Shown piece after piece: positions 22,501-36,600 of a stretch of 64,000 bases of DNA. Position numbers and translations under genes: made by a program. The stretch's first letter is position 1; every line of letters starts with the position of its first letter. Origin of the DNA: Hybos culiciformis (taxonomy: Eukaryota > Arthropoda > Insecta > Diptera > Hybotidae); contig OZ023274.1 of NCBI GenBank assembly GCA_964007475.1, positions 75,341,303-75,405,302 on the forward strand, given 5' to 3'. Below the pieces are notes generated by a model. The model was not told where the DNA came from. It saw only the letters and a program-made list of their open reading frames with translations, and ran no database searches.

Positions 22501-25500
22501 AAGTTTATAAATTTAAAGTGACATAGTTATTTTTTTTTTGTTCATGAAAAACCAATAATTCATTTTTTTTTTTTTTAAATAAAAATCTTTTGATTTTCTA
22601 TAATGTACATATAAGTATAGTACATAATTGAACATAGATTGTACAAGTTCAGGTTCATTTAAAAAAATAAACCTTAATTTGTTTTGAAATGATTTTTCCA
22701 TTATAACAATTTCTGATTGAATATGTTTGTTTAGTTTAATAAACATAGAACATAAATTTTTACATAAACAAATTAAAAAAATTATTGCAGAAAAAATTTT
22801 TTTTCTAATAAATGTAAATAAGCCAAATGAGTTATTTTGGTTTGCCAAATTGGCTAATCGGAAAATACTCATCAGTTCTAATGTTATCCACATCTAGATC
22901 TGGAAACTATCTGATGTTCGTCACAAAAAAAGATTATAATGAAGAAGTGAAAAAGACATAAAAATTGACTTTAAAATAAATTTAAAATTAATGCTCGAGC
23001 TATTTGTTTTTGTATACACTACTTGTCTGAGAGCTCTCCTGAATTAAACATAAATAATATAAATATTTTGCAATAAAATAACAACATGATAATGTACCGC
23101 GTAAGAAATAATAACTTCATAATTTGCAAACAAAATTTTTTTTTTTTTTCATTTAATTTATGTTGAAAGCCGTATATGAAGTAAAATTGAAAAAAAAAAA
23201 TAAATAAATATCCCCAAAATCAGATGTGTAAAAATTTTAAATTTTCTGTTGCAATATTTATTGGTTTTGAATTTCTTTGCCAACAAGTTTAATTTATGTA
23301 AAATTCAAATAAAAAATAAAAATATATAATTTTTTAAATCAAGATGAGCTCCCGGTATCTAAATTGATATGCAGAGAAAAATTAACTTGTTTCATTTGCA
23401 AATAAATTTTTCTTTCGCATTAACGTTCACATTAATCTTCAAACGATTTAATATGATATGTTTTTATTTGCATATTTGGATATTTTGTTTTTTTTTTGTT
23501 TATAATAATAACTTTTACGTAAATTGAATAAATTTTTAAGTATATTGAAGCAAAATGGTAACTTTTGTTTTCCAAAATTCATGTTATCAAAAATCATAAA
23601 ATGACATCTTTTCAACGGAGGATAGTAGTCAGCTCAGTTTTTTAACAAGGTGTTTCAGTAAAGGGTAACGTAATTTGATTGGTAATACGATTTTCTTACT
23701 GCAGGTTGGAATTTTTTACTTATCGAACGAAAGCAAATTTCGAAACATGTAATTTTGAAAGAACTTATTATTATGTTTAACTTTACTTATTCTAGGTGCT
23801 TTCGAACTTGGTAATGAATAAAAAAAGGTAAGTTCGAATTCATACATAAAAATAAACACCACAAGCAAGAATCGTAAAATGAACAAAGCCTTGAGAGGAA
23901 GAGGATTATTATTTTTAATAGTTTTTTTTTTAATTAACATTTTAGAAATCGACAAAAATTCCATTTTTTGATCCTTATATATAGTTATAAATAAATATAA
24001 ATAAAATTAATTAAGCGTTTTTTTTACAAAATAAAGTAAAAGATACTCTAAAACAGATAGGTATAATTGCGAAAGAATACGTAAAAGTAAATTTTTTTTA
24101 CAAGTGTGACCTGAAAATATTCACAGCGTTAATCGTCCTTGACGGATTAGTAGATTCAATTTTTTGGATTATCTAACATAATTATGGTAGAAAAAAATGA
24201 ATGATATGATAAAGCATTCACTTTAGTTTGGTTGACGGAACATTCTCTGAAACATTAAGTTCTAAAACGTTTTAATATAACTTGCAACGAAGCTATCGTT
24301 AATTTTATTACAATTATAATTTTTTATAATTATTACAGAATCTTTATCAGTCAATCTTAAGTAATTGAAAATATGAATCAATTAGATTTTATGGAAAATT
24401 TTTATGAACCTTAAAATACAACGCTGCTATGATTAATGAGTGAACTCTTTTTAATATTAGTAAATTTCAGCAAGAATTAAATATTAAAAGTACAGTCTTC
24501 AATAATTTTTCCTCATAGTATGTTTTATTTACTTTGACAGCAAAAGAATTGTAAAAGATTTTTATCAGATCTCACAGAGTAAAAAAAACTTAATATCTCA
24601 TCGCAATTATTATTTTTAATTCAAATTCGAATGCGCAAAATTTTATATAAAAAAAAAAACTTTTTTTTATTCAATTTATTATACTTACAGAGATCTTTGA
24701 AATTATGATTTTTATTTTTTTGTTTTGTGTTCCATAGATGGACGTATAATGCGCATATAAACCAAGAAAATAAGAAAACCTACCACGATCTCCCATCATC
24801 ATTACTTGAAATAATAAGTTAATGGATTTCATGTTTTCAATTTATCATTAAATTGTCTAAACATGTTTATCGAAATTCAGATTAAAAAAAAAAAAAATTT
24901 TATACGTATATGAATTTTTTTTTTAATAAACCCTTTTTATTATGATGCTTTTACAAAAAGAAGAAAAATAAAATTGATTAGAGTGCATGGAAAAGTCTGT
25001 CTTTACTTTATCTCGATGCCTTAATTCAATTCTTTTGCAATAACAGTTTCTTTTATCTTTTTTTTAGATCTATACATAGCAAAATAATAACTTTTGAACA
25101 ATCGAAATATCCATCAAATTGAGAATATATATATTTTGAATTTTAGTGCACTTATAGCGAATAACCAGCATTAAAAATTTGAAACAATATTAACATTGAA
25201 TTTTTCCTCAGACATTCATTACTGACGGACATTATTAATATATAATATATATAATTTTTGTATTTGTGGAAGAAATAATTTATTGAAACTTTCAGAAAAT
25301 AACAAAATCATATTTATCTACCAATTCCAAATAATATACTAACAAATTTTGAAACTATATAATGGGAAATTTCTGACAGTATTACAAAAAAGTGATATTA
25401 TTAATTATAGTTAAATATTCTTATGTCACAAAGCGAATGTTAGTTCAACTTTATGCGATACACTCTGCAAAGATAGCGATAAAAATAATATAAATTAAAA

Positions 25501-28500
25501 CTAAAAATACTTTAAGGAATTTCTTCAATTAAAAGTAAAAAAAAAAAAGTTAATTGAATATTATGTTCATTAAATTTTGGTCCACTGAATGTAGAACATT
25601 GTGTAGATGAAATGGCGCCAACGCAACCTCCTATAAAATCACAACAACAGATAACATTAAACCGACTGGACTACAAAAACATGTTCAAAAATATGTATTT
25701 TTTTTATTTATTTATTTTTATCATGTTTCAAGTTATTTTTTACCTTTCCAATAAAATTATTAAATCTTTACTAAAATTTTTTTTATATTCAGATTTTCTA
25801 AATTTTTTTATTCTTTTAATTTTCAGAATAAAGTTTTTTCAAGTTTAGTCTATTTTTTAGTTTTATAATGTATTTCATCCAATTATGATCATTTACTTAA
25901 TCTTAACCTTAATAAAGTGGTTTTTATGTTCTAAGTCGCTAAAAGATCTAAATTTTATAATTAACATACATCAATGTATATATGTGATTTAGCTTATTAA
26001 ACACTGACTTAAAATTGTTAGTAAGGCCAGACAAATTTCTTTGTATTTCAATTCATGTAATTTTGAAAACCACTGCTTGTTGTCAAGGTTTTCTAAATAA
26101 AAGCGTAGTAGTTCACGTTGCGAAATTAAAAGCAATATAATTGAGCTCTTCATTTCTTTAAATCCCGATATTAATTTCAATGCTGAATTTTAATGAAATT
26201 TTATGCATACAAATTTAGTTTTTTTTTTTTTTCCATCTTATTTTGACAGCAAGTAATTTAAAAACTATGTTATTAGTGCGACTAACATCTTCATTAGTGT
26301 TATGTGTTTTTTTTTATACATATTTTATTTTGCATATTATTATTATTTTTTTTTTTTATTAATTTTTATGACATGATTTAAAACGCATTAAAATGAGTGT
26401 TGATGATATGCGCGATAATATTGTGTTGGTGATAAAATACTGATGGCGAAATTCTGTTAATTAGCTTGTCAGCACATTTGAAAACTGATAATCATTTATT
26501 TGCATGTAAATTCATATATATTATACATATAATTTTTATGCCATTTTTTATGGACGCCTTCCTTACAAGATAGACAATGTAATATTACGTGAAATTTGCT
26601 AAAACTATAAAAAAAAAAAAATTGTACACAAAAAAGTGGGTCGATAAATAGTTCAAAGAAACAAACAAATTGTAATTTGCATCTACTTCAAGAAAGTTTT
26701 GTTTAGTAAAAGTTTTTTTCCGAAATTTAGCTCATATGTATTTAAATTTAAATTAAATTTCCGAATAAAATATCAGTAGTTTCAGTTTAGAAAAAATCGT
26801 CAGCGAAATATAATCGGGTAGTTAGAGAAAATTATCATTACAGAAGTATTTATTATTATCATTAACAGAAGTATCAATAATTCTTATCTCCTTTTTTTCA
26901 ATATTTTTTTGCTTCAAAATTGTGTAGATTTATACCTCTACTTAAATGTTAACGATTAATATAGTTTCTCTTGTTACAACTTGCAATTGACACTAACCAC
27001 ATAATTAAAATCTTTTACACATAAAATTATTATTAAATTAAATTAAGAAGAAATTTTTATGAAAACATTTTTCATAATACTGCGTCGGTGGGACATGAAA
27101 CGCACGACTGTCTTTTTTTCTTGTTTTCTAAATTTTTTACGTGTGAAATATTTTTAGAAGAGCGTGGGAAAACTAGAAGTAACTATATGGAGTATAAAAT
27201 AGTTATTGAAATAAAATTAGAAAATTATAGCTTCTGTATAATAAAAATAAGTCGCGAAGAATAAAACCCTTGAAATTATAAATTTTAATGTTTTTTTTTT
27301 TTTATTTCATCTTGTGAAATTTTTTTTTCAATTAGTTTTTATTGACTTTCATATTTTAATAACTACAATATGCATATAGTCCAAATTTTTACAAAAATAA
27401 TTAGTTATTATATTATAGTCTATTTTTGATTAACATTTTCATTTCCTTAATTATAATCTTATTCGGCATATAAAAAAAAATTGTGTAAGTTTATGTAAGT
27501 AATAATACGAAACTGTCAAATAAATCTAATAAATTTTATCATCTCAATAGTAGTAGCATCCAAAGCAAATACAATAAAAAGTAAACAAAATATCAATAAT
27601 TTTCTCAATAATTTTGTTTGGGTGGTAAATAAACAAATTTTTTTTTTTAATAACCAAATGCAAAAACAAAGTTTAAACATCTAATTAAAAGTTATTTTTT
27701 TGTTTTCCGTTTCTCAACTTTTTTGTGAAATTGTACATCTTTATACTATAATAATAAAATGTACCAAACACCCTGTGCTCTGAAAATATTGCGCATGGAA
27801 TTACAACTGAACATCATTTATTCACTACATTAACTTATATAATTAAGCTAATAAGATTTGTAAATCAAAAGGAAGTTCCATGAAGTTCTCAATGAAAAAA
27901 AATAAAATCTAATTCATTGAAATTAAGAACAGAACTCATTCAGATTGTGTTATCTGAAGAATTCCCATGAAGAGGAATATTGAAAAAAAAAAACATAAAA
28001 AAAACCTATGATATCTTTGTTTAACAGAAATAATAAACGAAAAATACAATAAAAAAAAAAGATAGATTTGGTACATACAGAAAAAAAAAAGATTTCTTTA
28101 AAAAAAAAAAAAAAACAAAAAAAACACAAACTAGTCTTCTCAAATTTCATCTAAATAGGATGTTTGGAAAGACTATACGTTTTGTGGATTTTTTTTTTCT
28201 TTATTTCCTTTATTTTTCAATTTCAAAATAAACAAAATGTAACATAACCATTGCACAAATTGCATTAAATTTATTTTATCGTATAAAAGTAATATTTTCA
28301 AAAAAAAAAAAAAAAAAGGTCAAATAGGTTTATGTACCTGATTATAAATGGGTGAAATAATCGTATTGTGATCAACCCATCTACATTCAAATATATCTAA
28401 TTTTTCCTTTTTCATTTAAAATTTATAATTGAAGTATGTATGTAAAAAAAACTGAAACTGCAATCTGTGTCCCACTTAGAAATACAGGAATATATTTTTA

Positions 28501-31500
28501 TTCACGGTAGGTTTTTGCAAAAATTTATTTATTTTTTAGGTGGCTGTAATTTTAATATATAGACAAGTTCTTTTTTCAAGACAAAATAAAATAATTATTT
28601 GTAACTTTAGAATATGTATTGGATGATAGTTGATAATCTTCTCGAAAATTATATATAATAAACTATGTGTATTACCGTGTTCCCATATAAAATCAATCTA
28701 AACTTTAATCCCACAAATAGCATATAATTAAAACAGGCATTTCCACTACGAAAGTATAGGATTTGTTTAGTATTTAGAAAAAAAAAATTTGTTTTTAGGA
28801 ATTTATTTGTAAAAATTAAAGCAAAATTTTAAGCAAAAACTAAATTTTATCGAACATAAGAACACTTTGATAAATATTCGTTGATATGATAAAAGTTAAA
28901 AATAAAATTCAAAATTAATTCATACATATACCCTTTTTATGTATCTTGATTATTGCTCGTGATTTATTTTAGAAAATAAATGAATCACTAATACTATGAC
29001 TAAGACTTTATTTAATGTTAGGATCACGGTTCTTTGATATATGATATAGCAAGTATAATGATTTTTGATTCCAAATTATCTAAAAATAAAATTTGTTTTC
29101 GGTTACAGTATTAATTAATAATTAATTTTTCATTTAAAAATTATCATAAAATTAAACAAACAATTATAAATAAATATGAAAAAAAATAAACGATTTCATA
29201 ATCATAATAGAATAGCATCAATCATCTTTTTAAAACAACGTAAAAAATATAATTTTTTTTGTACTGTGAAATTGTCATAAAACAATGATCATTAAATTAT
29301 CAATAATAATAATAATAATAATGATGTTTCCTGGGTGTGCTTGTCGCGAAACAAATTAAAACAATTATTGACAAATTTGTAAAATAATAATTTTTCAAAG
29401 TTAAAAAGTTAGGATTATAGCATAAGATGACAAAAAAAAAAGTATCGATTCAACTAAGTTATCTAAAAATGAAATCAAAAATTTTAGTTGTTAGTTGACT
29501 AAAATTGATTACAGATTTTTTAGATATACTGAAAGGAAATGAAGGAATGCCTTTAGTATTGAATCCATGCAATTTCTAGTTGATCAAATTGCATAAAATT
29601 CATTCTTTAATTATTTTATTTTATGGAATCTTCTGAAATTTAAAAAATACGTTTTTTACGTTGAAAGTTAAACAACGCTTGTTTATCTTTTTTTTTACTA
29701 GATTGTTCAATTAAGTATAACTACCAGAATAGTTAACATTATTCTTCCACAGCCAGTATTCTATATCTTATTTTACTTTATAAATGTTTGTTAATAAAAT
29801 CACTTGGCACTAGCGCACAATATATTTTGTCAAATGTGAGTTTAAAAAGATAGATTATTATTTAAGAATAAATTAACAAAATTGAAATGAAAAAGTAATT
29901 GAGTAGGAAAACAAAATAATAAACAAGATTTTCATTAATTTTTTTTTTCATTTTTGAATTTACAACCATATTTGAAAGGGTTAAAAAAAAAGACATATTA
30001 TACATATACAGATTATTTTAAGGGGATTTAAAACAGCAAAGATTGAATTTAACATTTTATTACTATAATTGACAACCCTACCTAAGTGTAACATGAGAAA
30101 GGTGCGGTTCATTTTAATTTATATCCACATAAAAATAAATTTTTCAGTTTTGTAAAAAATATGGCATTGACCTATGATTTCTTAGAAGTTTTTGTATGGA
30201 AGGATTTGAAGGATATACTAATTTCCTATACCAATTTCTATACACAATACTTCAATAGCGATATATAAATAAAGAAAATATTTTCAAATTGAAAATGCCA
30301 AATTGATAATATCTAAATACTTCTAACATTTTCAGGATTGTCCAAATGTTTCAAAAACGCAAGGAATTACAATAATATGCTTATAAATTGATAATGAGAA
30401 ATATTTTTCGTTTCTTCAGTTATAAATTTCAAATTAATAATAATTAATTATTATTTATTTTAAGATAACATTTTTTATTCAATTTAATAATATATTAAGA
30501 ACATTTATAACTACATTTATATTATATATTCGCAGTTTAACATACATTATAATTAAAATATATCTTTAGAATTCATTGATTAGACATGTAAAAATCACAT
30601 ATTATAAAATTTCAATTAAAAAACAGAAAATTCAAATTAAGACACCTATCATTTTAAGTAGACGCATAATATCCACCACCTACGGCTATTATATCCTGTC
30701 AATATTTGTTAAGTAGTTTAATAAATTTTCACCAATCGCCTCTTAGCGAACAAAAATATGTGAATAAAATAAGGAATGAATGAAAAAAAAAAAAAAATTA
30801 ATAACATTTTAAAAGTTTCTTATTTGTATCGAAACCTAAAAGAAATAATAAGTATATATTTTTCTTTGGAAAACTTGTTATAACTATTTCTCTATGTGTA
30901 CGCGAAACGCACATTAATAAATATGTTAACTTTCCAATAAAATGTTTGTTTATTATTATTATTATTATTATTATTTGTGCAAAGAAAAGATAATTTATGT
31001 TAAAATTATGCAGAACGTAAAACAGGTGAATAAGTATAAATAACTTAAGAGATTTATTTTTTTGTAAGTGATTCAGAATTAGCAAGGTAAGGAATAGTAT
31101 TTTGAATAGATTTATGAATGAATTCCTAAAAAAAAAATTATTTATTATTTAGGATTATTCGAATTGAAAATATGTTGACAATTTTTATTTTTTTTTAAAT
31201 CAGATTATCCGTAGTATATTTTATGTTTTAAATTTTGGATTTATTATTTTGATAATATTTATTTTGTTATTTTCTGGTAATTTTGTTAGTTTTCCAAAAT
31301 TTTTAAATTAATATATGTTTTTTTCACTTACTTAAGGTTTTTTATAATATACAATGATTAATAACCTTGATGATTTGAATGGGAAATTAGAGAATAACAT
31401 GACCAACCTTACGAGATATGAATTATGACATTTCACCACGAACAAAATTTAAAATTAAATGGCGAAACATAATTATGTATATTATTATATTAAAATTGAA

Positions 31501-34500
31501 CTTGGGCGCTTTCTTTTCAGAAAAATTTAATATATGATTATAATCATTTTTAGTTGATCTTTTGATTGCACACACTATAGTTTTAATAATTACGCTTCCA
31601 ACTGAAATTTTTCTAGGTATATGGTGATGATTATATATTTCATCTCTCCATTCCTATTGCAGTGTAAACAAAGTTATATAATTTAAAAGATTTCCTTTAT
31701 TTATTATTGTTATATACTACATGCTTCTTTAAAACTTTAACATCCCATTGATAAAAGTTTACGCGAAATAAATAAGATTTAAAAATAAAAATAAATTATT
31801 CAGCATCCTGACTATAAGAACCCTTTGAATTGAATTAGCGAGAAAATAATTATGTTATTTTATTTTGTTATTATTATTACGTTTAGCGGTGGCAATTTTA
31901 TATCATTATAGTTACTTAACGTAAATATTTACTTGGAATATTAAAAAAAAAAAGATCCGTAAAAGAAAAATAGTTTATAGAATGTGAAACGACTTAAATT
32001 ATTTAAAATTTAATGATGATGACTTATTTATAAAAAATTCAAAATATATAGTAGAAACGTATAATTTTTATATTTGAGTTATCATGCAACTTTGTGTTGC
32101 TGGTACGCTTACCAACACTACATGGTAGAAAAATAGTCAGGCGCAATATAAGCGGTTTTCAATTGAATCCAGAATTTAGTAATTATTATTTCCTCAAAAA
32201 ACTTTTACAATACATTCTGTTCAAGTTGAGTACGTGCTTTGATGGAAAAAAAGAAAATCATATATAAATTGATTTCTCAATTAAAAAAGTGAAAATTACG
32301 TATTTTGTATTTATGTAAAATTTTCAAATTTTATTGATTTCTATCATAGTAGCTCTACATTACTATATAAGGTGTACATATCTAAGAATATGTATAATGA
32401 ATTTGACATAAATATTTGATTTTATATTCACCATATCCAAAGACGCGCCAGAACATAACGGTAATAATAACTCAAGCAATAAAATCAAAAAATAACGATT
32501 AATAAATATTTAGCTTGATAGCTAACTAAGTGATAATTTTGAATCAAAAAAAAATTTCACTATTTTATCTATTTTAGGTTAACGATGGATGACAATGACA
32601 AGCTATTAATTAATGTATTAAGTTAATAATGTAATACCAGAACTCAGAATAAGCAAAAGACAAGTTGTATTTTAACAAATTATGGTTATATATATTGTAG
32701 GTGTCAATTTAATTTGAAGCTTCGATAAAAACTAAGATTTATTGTTTAAGTCCTACAAATAAAGTATTTTATTTTTAAATTTACATAGGTACCCATTTAA
32801 TCAATTAACTTTTCAAGTTTTTTTTTATCACTAATTAACGTTAAAAATATATAAAAATTTGAATACTAAAATCCATTTTAATGAATTATCACTTCTAATT
32901 AATAATAAATTTAAATTGATTTATTAATTTATTTCTAATTTATTACCATTGAAATTGTATTGTAGACATTGTAAGCATCATAGATTGCGCATAATATGTT
33001 TATAGGTATTGTATTGTAATATGATTCAGGTATATTGTAGAATTTTTTGTCAATGTTCCAAGATCAGAAGTAAGATTTTTAGATTCCCTGTCGTGAGATT
33101 GACTGAACTGGACTTTTAAAAACTCCTCCAATAGCATAGGATGTTATATAATGTGTAAAAGTAGTCACATGACGTACATATAAATGAAATATTTGATAAA
33201 GTCTCAGTTTCATAATTAACTCATCTTTAATTTCTTCATATACCCATTCAAGCTTAAATAATGAACTCGTTTATTTCGAAAACTAATTTTATTTTAGTAT
33301 TCAAGTTTCTATTCGTATGAAATTGAAAAATTTTTCAAGGTAATTAAATATTAAAAAGGTCTTCTTTTATACATTTACTTCGCATTTTATGTTGGCGAAG
33401 TAAATTTAAGTAAAATTTTGATTTTCTTGGAAAGGAAGATAGAATCACATTCGAATTATTTTTTAAACCAAATAAACAAAAATACTAAAACTGAACCTAA
33501 TAAATTAGTTTTTTTTTTTTTTTTTTAAAAACGCCTTTAATTTATTCAGTGAATTAATATTAAACAACAAAAAATAATCAAAAAAAAAAAATATTATATG
33601 ATTATTTTAAAAAGGTCTTAAAATAATTTAATTTCTCTACATTTTCTGAAGTGAACGATAACACAAAAACTCCTCAGGTAAATATGATGGTAAAAAAATA
33701 TTTTTGTTTTTTTGTTAAGTGAAAAACATATTAGGTTTGGTTTCATAAGCGAAATACATACGAAATTCTAAATATTAAAATTCAATCGCACGACCTCAAA
33801 AGATAAAAGACAGAATTTCTTTAGCGCATGAGAAAATATTAAGAAATATATTATGGGCATAATTTAAAAAACGGTTTTCTCCATAATAATAATCTATTAC
33901 CGATTTATTGGTTTTATATAGCTTTTACTGATATTGTATTAGCTCTTTCCCAATAGTGTTATAAAACCTTTATAATCGCCCTCATTCGGAATTTTTTACT
34001 TAATTTGATTTTCATTTCTTGGATCATTTGAAGCCGAGAAAGCATATTAACAAAAAATCTTGAAAAATAGAGCGATCAAATTTTAATTCGTTGATCTAAA
34101 AAAACTTATTAAAATTGGTCTACGGTGGATTAAATAAAGGTTTGTACGGAGAATGAAACATTTAGACATATAGACATGTAATGTAAGTCAAATATTTTAC
34201 AAATCATTGGAATATAATCATGATTTAATTAGCCCATCTCTCTATAACAATGTTGAATAAAATTTCTCAATTTTTTGTTATCTAAAATAAAACTATAAAA
34301 CAAAAAAAATATTATCGTCTGTGGAGAAAGACGCTTTTGGAACTGTAATGTCTAACTTGTCATGTATTAAAAAAAGAGTTAAGATATACTTTAAAAAAAA
34401 AAAAAAATAAAACCATATTCTGAGCCGAAAAAAAAACAATTTTTTTTGTATTAATTTTTGATAATTATTATGCCTAAATGGGGCGCTTATTTAAAAAAAA

Positions 34501-36600
34501 ATATCGAAAAATTTAATGGGTTCAGATTTTAATGGCATAAATTATAAAAATTAGGTTTTCATGTGTCAAATGAATAGTTTAATTTTATCGATAAAAATGC
34601 ATATTTTTCAATCAAAAATTGTTTTTTCCTTTTCTTTTTTACAATATATTTCTTTCCAGAATCTTATAAAGCGAAAAATAAGATTATTTTAAATTTTATA
34701 TTTGAATTTTTTAAAAAGCAAGGAGAGAGAAAGAATCTTACTTTATTACAGAAAATTCAGCTATTGAAATAAACGAACCATTATATGGTAAACTATGGGC
34801 ACTGGAAATTGTGTTTTGTTTTATTATTTATTATTCCTACGAAATTTGGGAACTTCTTCAGAGCCACAAAATGAGAAATCTTGAAATAAACAAAAATAAT
34901 TCCATATTTCATATTCTTCTTATCGACTTATTTTCTTATTCGTTCTATTTTTATTAATCTGATAAAAGCATGAAGTAAGGAATTGGCTTAAAAAATAAAA
35001 AATACTAAGAGACAACGAATGGAATTTATAAATTTATTATTTACCAACATGTAAATAAGTTTATACATTATAATTTTAGTTAAGTTATATTTGTGTAATA
35101 ATTAATAATTGATTTTTTTTTGTCAGTATACTACTTCTATAATACATTATTATTAATTTATTGCATTTTTTTATATATGTATATCTCTTGAAATTATTAA
35201 ATTTATAAATAAACTATTCGCGCCAATCATTCAATAAATTTATTATTCCCTCAAAATGATGTATAGCATGTAATTATTGTCCTGAAGGCAGTAATAATAA
35301 TAATTACATACAAAATGTTGAAGTAAAAGGGTTATGTTAAATGTATTTTATGTATATGTTAAATATTTGTTTAAAAAATATACATAAATATAATGAAAAC
35401 ATAAACTTTCATTTCATTCTTTTTATGAGCAAATAAAAAAACAAAATTTCAATTTTTTTTTTTTTAAATAATAATATTGAACCTAACTATATTACCAATT
35501 ATAATGATTAAGAAAAACTTCTAGCCTTGATGTTCAATTATTTGTATTTTAGTTTCAAAAAAATAAATGTAAAAAAATCAGGAATTTTAATCGACTTAAT
35601 ATATTTATTACGAGAAAATCAAATCACATAAACAATATAGCAATAACACAAAACTGTCTGAATAATCCGCTAAATTTTCAATAATTACAAAAATTCGTAT
35701 GAAATAAATAAATCTCTCGACTAAGTGACAATTAACTATTGAACTCTTAACAAAACATCGGATATGATGATGACAACCATTTCTCATTGAATTACTTATT
35801 TCTTATGTTTGACAATGAAAATAGAAATTAATGGAAAAAAAAAAAAATTATGATGCATTGTTCTCTCTATAAAAAAAAAAAAAAATCCCAATCATTTTTC
35901 TTAACCATCCATAAAAACTTTATACAGCTTTTAACTTATCCAAGGAGAAAAACACGATTAAACAAAATATCTATTTACCCACATTTAATTTTAACAAAAT
36001 TGAAGTTATGATCTTTACGAGGCAAAAGAAAAAAAAAATTTATTGGTTCAGTCTTTTTGTAGTTCAAAACAATTATCTTTTTCACTAAAGAGTTAATACA
36101 GCATAAATTTTTAAAGAATTTCAGAATAAGTTTTTTTTTGTGTTCAGAAGAAAAATAAATTAAATACCTACTTTCAATCAAGGCAAAATCATAATTTAGT
36201 ACATACAATTTTAAGTTATTGAGTTATTGTATCACATTTTTATTCTATAGCTTAAATATTTCTATATTTCTATATAAGTTTCGTGCGCTTCAAATGTAAA
36301 CTGGTAAAAAGATACATTATTGTTAAGAAACAACAATATAATATAATTTTTTTTTTTTATTTCTGAAGTCGAAAATTTCAGTTCTCGCTTATCTAGAGCT
36401 TGTAATAGAGTATAAACTTTTTGGAAATTTGCTCTTAAATATGCATTTTTATTATTTTATGCATAGTATGATTATGTTGAATTGAACGTTTACATAAATT
36501 TATATAACATAAATATGTAGATATACATAAAGTAATCTTCAACATGTTTTAACCGTATCACTAATTAAAGTAGCTTTCATAGAATGATTTACAAAAAAAA
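22501..36600. other. gene-free desert, part 2
   Basis: No supported gene or RNA. Simple repeats include (aat)n near 29300-29322 and (tta)n near 30953-30975. A short GC-richer open stretch at about 25556-25690 reads as GPLNVEHCVDEMAPTQPP and onward, which looks coding-like but has no recognised family and runs into a poly-T, low-complexity tail. The 126-codon minus-strand frame at 22513-22893 is Ile/Lys/Phe-rich and looks like chance. Confidence 0.5.
30953..30976. repeat. TTA trinucleotide microsatellite
   Basis: About eight uninterrupted copies of a TTA/ATT unit. It is one of the longer trinucleotide tracts in the window and has no associated gene. Confidence 0.8.

Noticed and set aside
22513..22893. 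126-codon minus-strand open frame
   Set aside because: The longest frame in the desert, but rich in Ile, Lys, Phe and Asn with a poly-Lys end made by an A-run. No domain, no splice context, and similar frames are expected by chance in such AT-rich DNA.
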